The notes under the pieces are model-generated. The model was given only the letters and a program-made list of their open reading frames with translations. It was not told where the DNA came from and searched no databases. Both the position numbers and the translations under genes were made by a program. Shown piece by piece: positions 58,286-61,226 of a stretch of 61,226 nt of DNA (positions are counted from its first letter, which is position 1; every line of letters begins with the position of its first letter). The DNA comes from Hyphomicrobiales bacterium. Lineage in GTDB: Bacteria > Pseudomonadota > Alphaproteobacteria > Rhizobiales > Aestuariivirgaceae. The stretch is taken from positions 1 through 61,226 of the forward strand of contig JALVSR010000137.1 of NCBI GenBank assembly GCA_027024225.1, given 5' to 3'.

Positions 58286-58960
58286 TCAGGCGTTGGCCTT
58301 CTTGGTCACGAAGTACCAGTCCTTCACCTCCGCACCTTCCATCTGGAAGCGCTTTTCGGCCTCCTCGACGGTCGCCGGCGGCGGCACGATCACCGGATCG
58401 CCCGGCTGCCAGCCTTCCGGTGTGGCCACGCCATACTTGTCGGTGGTCTGCAGCGCCTTCACCAACCGCAGGATCTCGTCGATGGAGCGGCCGTTGGTCA
58501 GCGGGTAATAGACCATGGCGCGCAGGATGCCTTCCGGATCGATCACGAACACCGCGCGCACCGCGTGGGTGTCATCGGCGCCGGGATGCACCATGCCGTA
58601 CTTCTTCGCCACATCCATCTTCAGGTCGGCGATGATGGGGAAGGGGATCTCGACGCCGAATTTCTCCTTGATGTTGCGCACCCAGGCGATGTGCGAGTAG
58701 TTCGAGTCGATGGACAGGCCCAGAAGCTCGGTGTCGATGGCCTTGAAGTCATCGGCCCGCTTGGCGAAGGCGATGAACTCGGTGGTGCACACGGGCGTGA
58801 AGTCCGCCGGGTGCGAGAACAGCACCAGCCACTTGCCCCGATAGTCGGACAGCGACTTGACGCCATGCGTGGTTTGCGCGGTGAATTCCGGCGCCGGCTC
58901 GTTCAGGCGCGGAAAACCGACGATCTCCTCGGTCTGGACGGTTTCGTTGATCTCGGTCAT
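58286..58960 (-). CDS. peroxiredoxin (1-Cys/Prx6-like)
   Basis: [47 protein letters not shown]. Confidence 0.94.
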   Translation of the reverse strand: MTEINETVQTEEIVGFPRLNEPAPEFTAQTTHGVKSLSDYRGKWLVLFSHPADFTPVCTTEFIAFAKRADDFKAIDTELLGLSIDSNYSHIAWVRNIKEKFGVEIPFPIIADLKMDVAKKYGMVHPGADDTHAVRAVFVIDPEGILRAMVYYPLTNGRSIDEILRLVKALQTTDKYGVATPEGWQPGDPVIVPPPATVEEAEKRFQMEGAEVKDWYFVTKKANA

Positions 58961-59073
58961 GGCTTGGCTCCTTCTTTCTTTCTTTTTCACGATGCAACTC
59001 GTTGTCGGTTCGTGTCCGGGTCCTGATGAGGCGAGACGCAAGGAATGCAGCCGGGTGCGCCTCACCATCTGTT

Positions 59074-59089
59074 GTTAGAATAATTCTAG
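59074..59089. promoter_or_regulatory. Fur-superfamily (PerR/Irr-like) operator candidate
   Basis: GTTAGAATAATTCTAG, core TAGAAT-A-ATTCTA, ~115 bp upstream of the peroxiredoxin start. Confidence 0.45.
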
Positions 59090-59331
59090 ATTGCGTTTTG
59101 TAAAGGCATTTTTTGCATGGCTGCTATGGACAGATTGTCGCATTTGCGTGAATCTCCCTTCTCTCGTCCGGTTGGTTTCCCGTGTCCGGGGTTCCACAAG
59201 GCTGCCTTTATTGGATATAGTTAGTGACGATCGAGGGGGTAACCAACAAGGGACATCGAAAGGCTCCATGCGCCGGACGCAGGTGTGGCGGTTCCGGTGG
59301 TTGGCTTTGGTGCAGTCTGCGGAGAGTGGCA

Positions 59332-59916
59332 ATGATGAAAAAGAAACTGTTGCTGTCGTACGTGGCATGCGTGGGCATGGCGTGCACGCTGGCGTCCAAC
59401 CCGGTGCTGGCGGCGGACGTGGAAGCGCTGAAAGGCGAGGCGAAACAGATCATCCAGGGATTTTTCAAGGAGTTGAAGGGTGAACTGGTTTCCGCCATGA
59501 AGGCCGGCGGGCCGGTGAACGCGGTGGAGGTGTGCCACAAGAAGGCGCAGGAAATCACCGCGAAGCACAACCGGAAGGGCTGGAAGGTAGGACGCACCGC
59601 GCTGAAGCTGCGCAACCCCAAGAATGCTCCGGACGCCTGGGAAAAGGCGGTGCTGGAGGAGTTCGAGAAGAAGATCGCCGAAGGCGCCGATCCGAAGACG
59701 CTGGCCAAGGCCGCGGTGGTGGAGATGGATGGCAAGAAGGTCTTTCGCTTCATGAAGGCCATTCCGGTGGGCAAGCCCTGTCTGAACTGCCATGGCGAAA
59801 AGGTGAAGGAGGAGGTGCTGGCCGTCATCAGGAAGCATTATCCGGAAGACAAGGCGACCGGCTTCAAGCTGGGCCAGCTGCGCGGGGCGTTCACGCTTTC
59901 CAAGCCGCTGAACTGA
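59332..59916 (+). CDS. periplasmic DUF3365 (Tll0287-like) c-type haem protein
   Basis: Signal peptide MMKKKLLLSYVACVGMACTLASNPVLA; haem motif CLNCH; FMKAIPVGKPCLNCHGEKV. Confidence 0.82.
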   Translation: MMKKKLLLSYVACVGMACTLASNPVLAADVEALKGEAKQIIQGFFKELKGELVSAMKAGGPVNAVEVCHKKAQEITAKHNRKGWKVGRTALKLRNPKNAPDAWEKAVLEEFEKKIAEGADPKTLAKAAVVEMDGKKVFRFMKAIPVGKPCLNCHGEKVKEEVLAVIRKHYPEDKATGFKLGQLRGAFTLSKPLN

Positions 59917-60167
59917 GCGGGTGGGAGGCAGGGGCGAGTTCCCTGCGAAATCCAGCATGTGAAATCCCGTCCCGCGCATCGTGCGGGGCGGGTGTGTGCG
60001 GTGGTAATTGTGCTGAAATGTCTAGTCAGGATTGATGAATCGCGCGGCGCCGGTGATGTGTGCGGCTTGCGCAGGGTTCAGCGCCATTCGTGAATTCTGA
60101 CCGGGACGCAGGCCATCAACCCTCCCGCCTCGCGAATTGCGGAGGCAAGGTTCGATACGTGACTTTC

Positions 60168-60905
60168 ATGCCAAGCATTGCGGAACTGCTCCAACAGCGC
60201 AACGCCTTTCTGAAGGGCTGCAGCGGCGACGAAGTGGAAACGCTCGCCCGCGCCGACCTGCTGCGTCTCATTGGCGACAACTACCGTCTGTTCGAAGGAG
60301 TGCGCAATGCCTTGCTCAACGGTCCGGGGATGCAGCCCTTTTCCCCGGAAGGGAGGGAGTTCGACGCGCGCTTGATAGAGGGGCTGCGCAAGGCCGGTTT
60401 TGTGGAACAGGTCGGGGGATTGTGGCGACCCACCGGTGCGCTGGCGCGGCGTTTTCTCTCCGGTGGCTGGCTGGAAGAGCTGGCGTGGCTGGCCGGCATG
60501 CACGCGGGGGCGGACGAAGGCATCTATTCCCAGTGCGTGCGTTGGGAGGTGCGCGGATACCGGGGGGAAAACGAAATCGACGTCATCCTGCGCAAGGGAA
60601 CGCGGCTGGCCTTCATATCGTGCAAGGCCCTGCAGTCGGATTTCGACAGCACCAACCGCAAATTGCGCAACCGCCTGATGGACGCCCTGCACGAGGCCGA
60701 CAACCTGGGGGACCATTTCGGCCGGGAAGGCGACAGGGTGGGGGTGCTGGTCACCTCGGACCTGCATGACGAAGAGCAGGGTGACCGCCCCCGTTACCAG
60801 GCGCTCATGGGCAAGGCGGCGGTGTTTGACGTGCGCATCATTCCGCTGGAAGAGCTGGAATGGCCGGATCTGGTTGCCGCCATGCGTGAACTCCTGGAGG
60901 ACTGA
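60168..60905 (+). CDS. DUF1887 (Card1/Can2-type PD-(D/E)xK) nuclease-domain protein lacking a CARF domain
   Basis: FLSGGWLEELAWLAGM...ENEIDVILRKGTRLAFISCKALQ; preceded by a winged-helix-like segment; ~245 aa. Confidence 0.72.
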   Translation: MPSIAELLQQRNAFLKGCSGDEVETLARADLLRLIGDNYRLFEGVRNALLNGPGMQPFSPEGREFDARLIEGLRKAGFVEQVGGLWRPTGALARRFLSGGWLEELAWLAGMHAGADEGIYSQCVRWEVRGYRGENEIDVILRKGTRLAFISCKALQSDFDSTNRKLRNRLMDALHEADNLGDHFGREGDRVGVLVTSDLHDEEQGDRPRYQALMGKAAVFDVRIIPLEELEWPDLVAAMRELLED

Positions 60906-60980
60906 CTGCGGTTCTTTCCAGGGTCCTTTCGGGGTCCTTTCGGGGGTCCGGCATCGCCGCGAGGCAGGGCATTGCCTCGT

Positions 60981-61226
60981 TCACTCCGCCTGTTGTCGGA
61001 GTGGAAGATGCCTTCCTTCGGTTTCCCGCAGTATCGTTCGCAATGCCTCTCCCACGTCCCTGACCACGTGCCGCGCCAGGGGCGCAAGGTCGGCATGACC
61101 GGATGTGCCGGAAAGCACGCCGATGAAGGCCTTGCAGCCGGCTCGCCGGGCCATTTCGCCATCATGCACGTTGTCGCCGATCATCACCATGCCTTCCGGT
61201 GGCAGAGCCAGCCGCTGCGCGGCATG
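60981..61226 (-). CDS. HAD-superfamily hydrolase, C-terminal part (5' end outside window)
   Basis: LPPEGMVMIGDNVHDGEMARRAGCKAFIGVLSGTSG, HAD motif IV; open at window edge. Confidence 0.8.
   Translation of the reverse strand, partial: HAAQRLALPPEGMVMIGDNVHDGEMARRAGCKAFIGVLSGTSGHADLAPLARHVVRDVGEALRTILRETEGRHLPLRQQAE

Overview
GC-rich chromosomal window, most likely alphaproteobacterial judging from gene order (inference; no database search was possible). Positions 1-15.4 kb hold the end of tuf and a continuous ribosomal superoperon (rpsJ to rpsN-rpsH-rplF-rplR-rpsE-rpmD-rplO-secY-adk-rpsM-rpsK-rpoA-rplQ). Next comes an accessory patch at ~15.4-18.2 kb: a frameshifted ATP-grasp-like remnant, an AT-rich pentapeptide-repeat/TM gene and a cluster of REP-like palindromes. 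After that: glnB-glnA with a sigma54 promoter and NtrC-like site, nnr, a nadA-lysM-nadC-HNH-nadB operon, a VanX-like dipeptidase, gabD, trpE-trpG, a PpiD-like PPIase, tpiA, secG, glyA, tgt, a thioredoxin-like protein, a DEAD-box helicase, pyrG, a large MscS channel, a patatin, a SoxW-like thioredoxin, tRNA-Thr, a UbiH-like monooxygenase, icd, ihfA, a MerR regulator and DUF983. The right end has an inositol cluster (ino1, an IMPase-family phosphatase, and a fused cytidylyltransferase/CDP-alcohol phosphotransferase), a peroxiredoxin, a DUF3365 haem protein, a DUF1887/Card1-type nuclease without a CARF domain, and a partial HAD phosphatase. The most interesting signals are: (1) the inositol cluster, which matches the di-myo-inositol-phosphate (DIP) thermolyte pathway of hyperthermophiles; (2) the orphan DUF1887 nuclease; (3) a two-copy structured intergenic element with a compensatory base-pair change; (4) the AT-rich pentapeptide island; (5) an HNH nuclease inside the NAD de novo operon.
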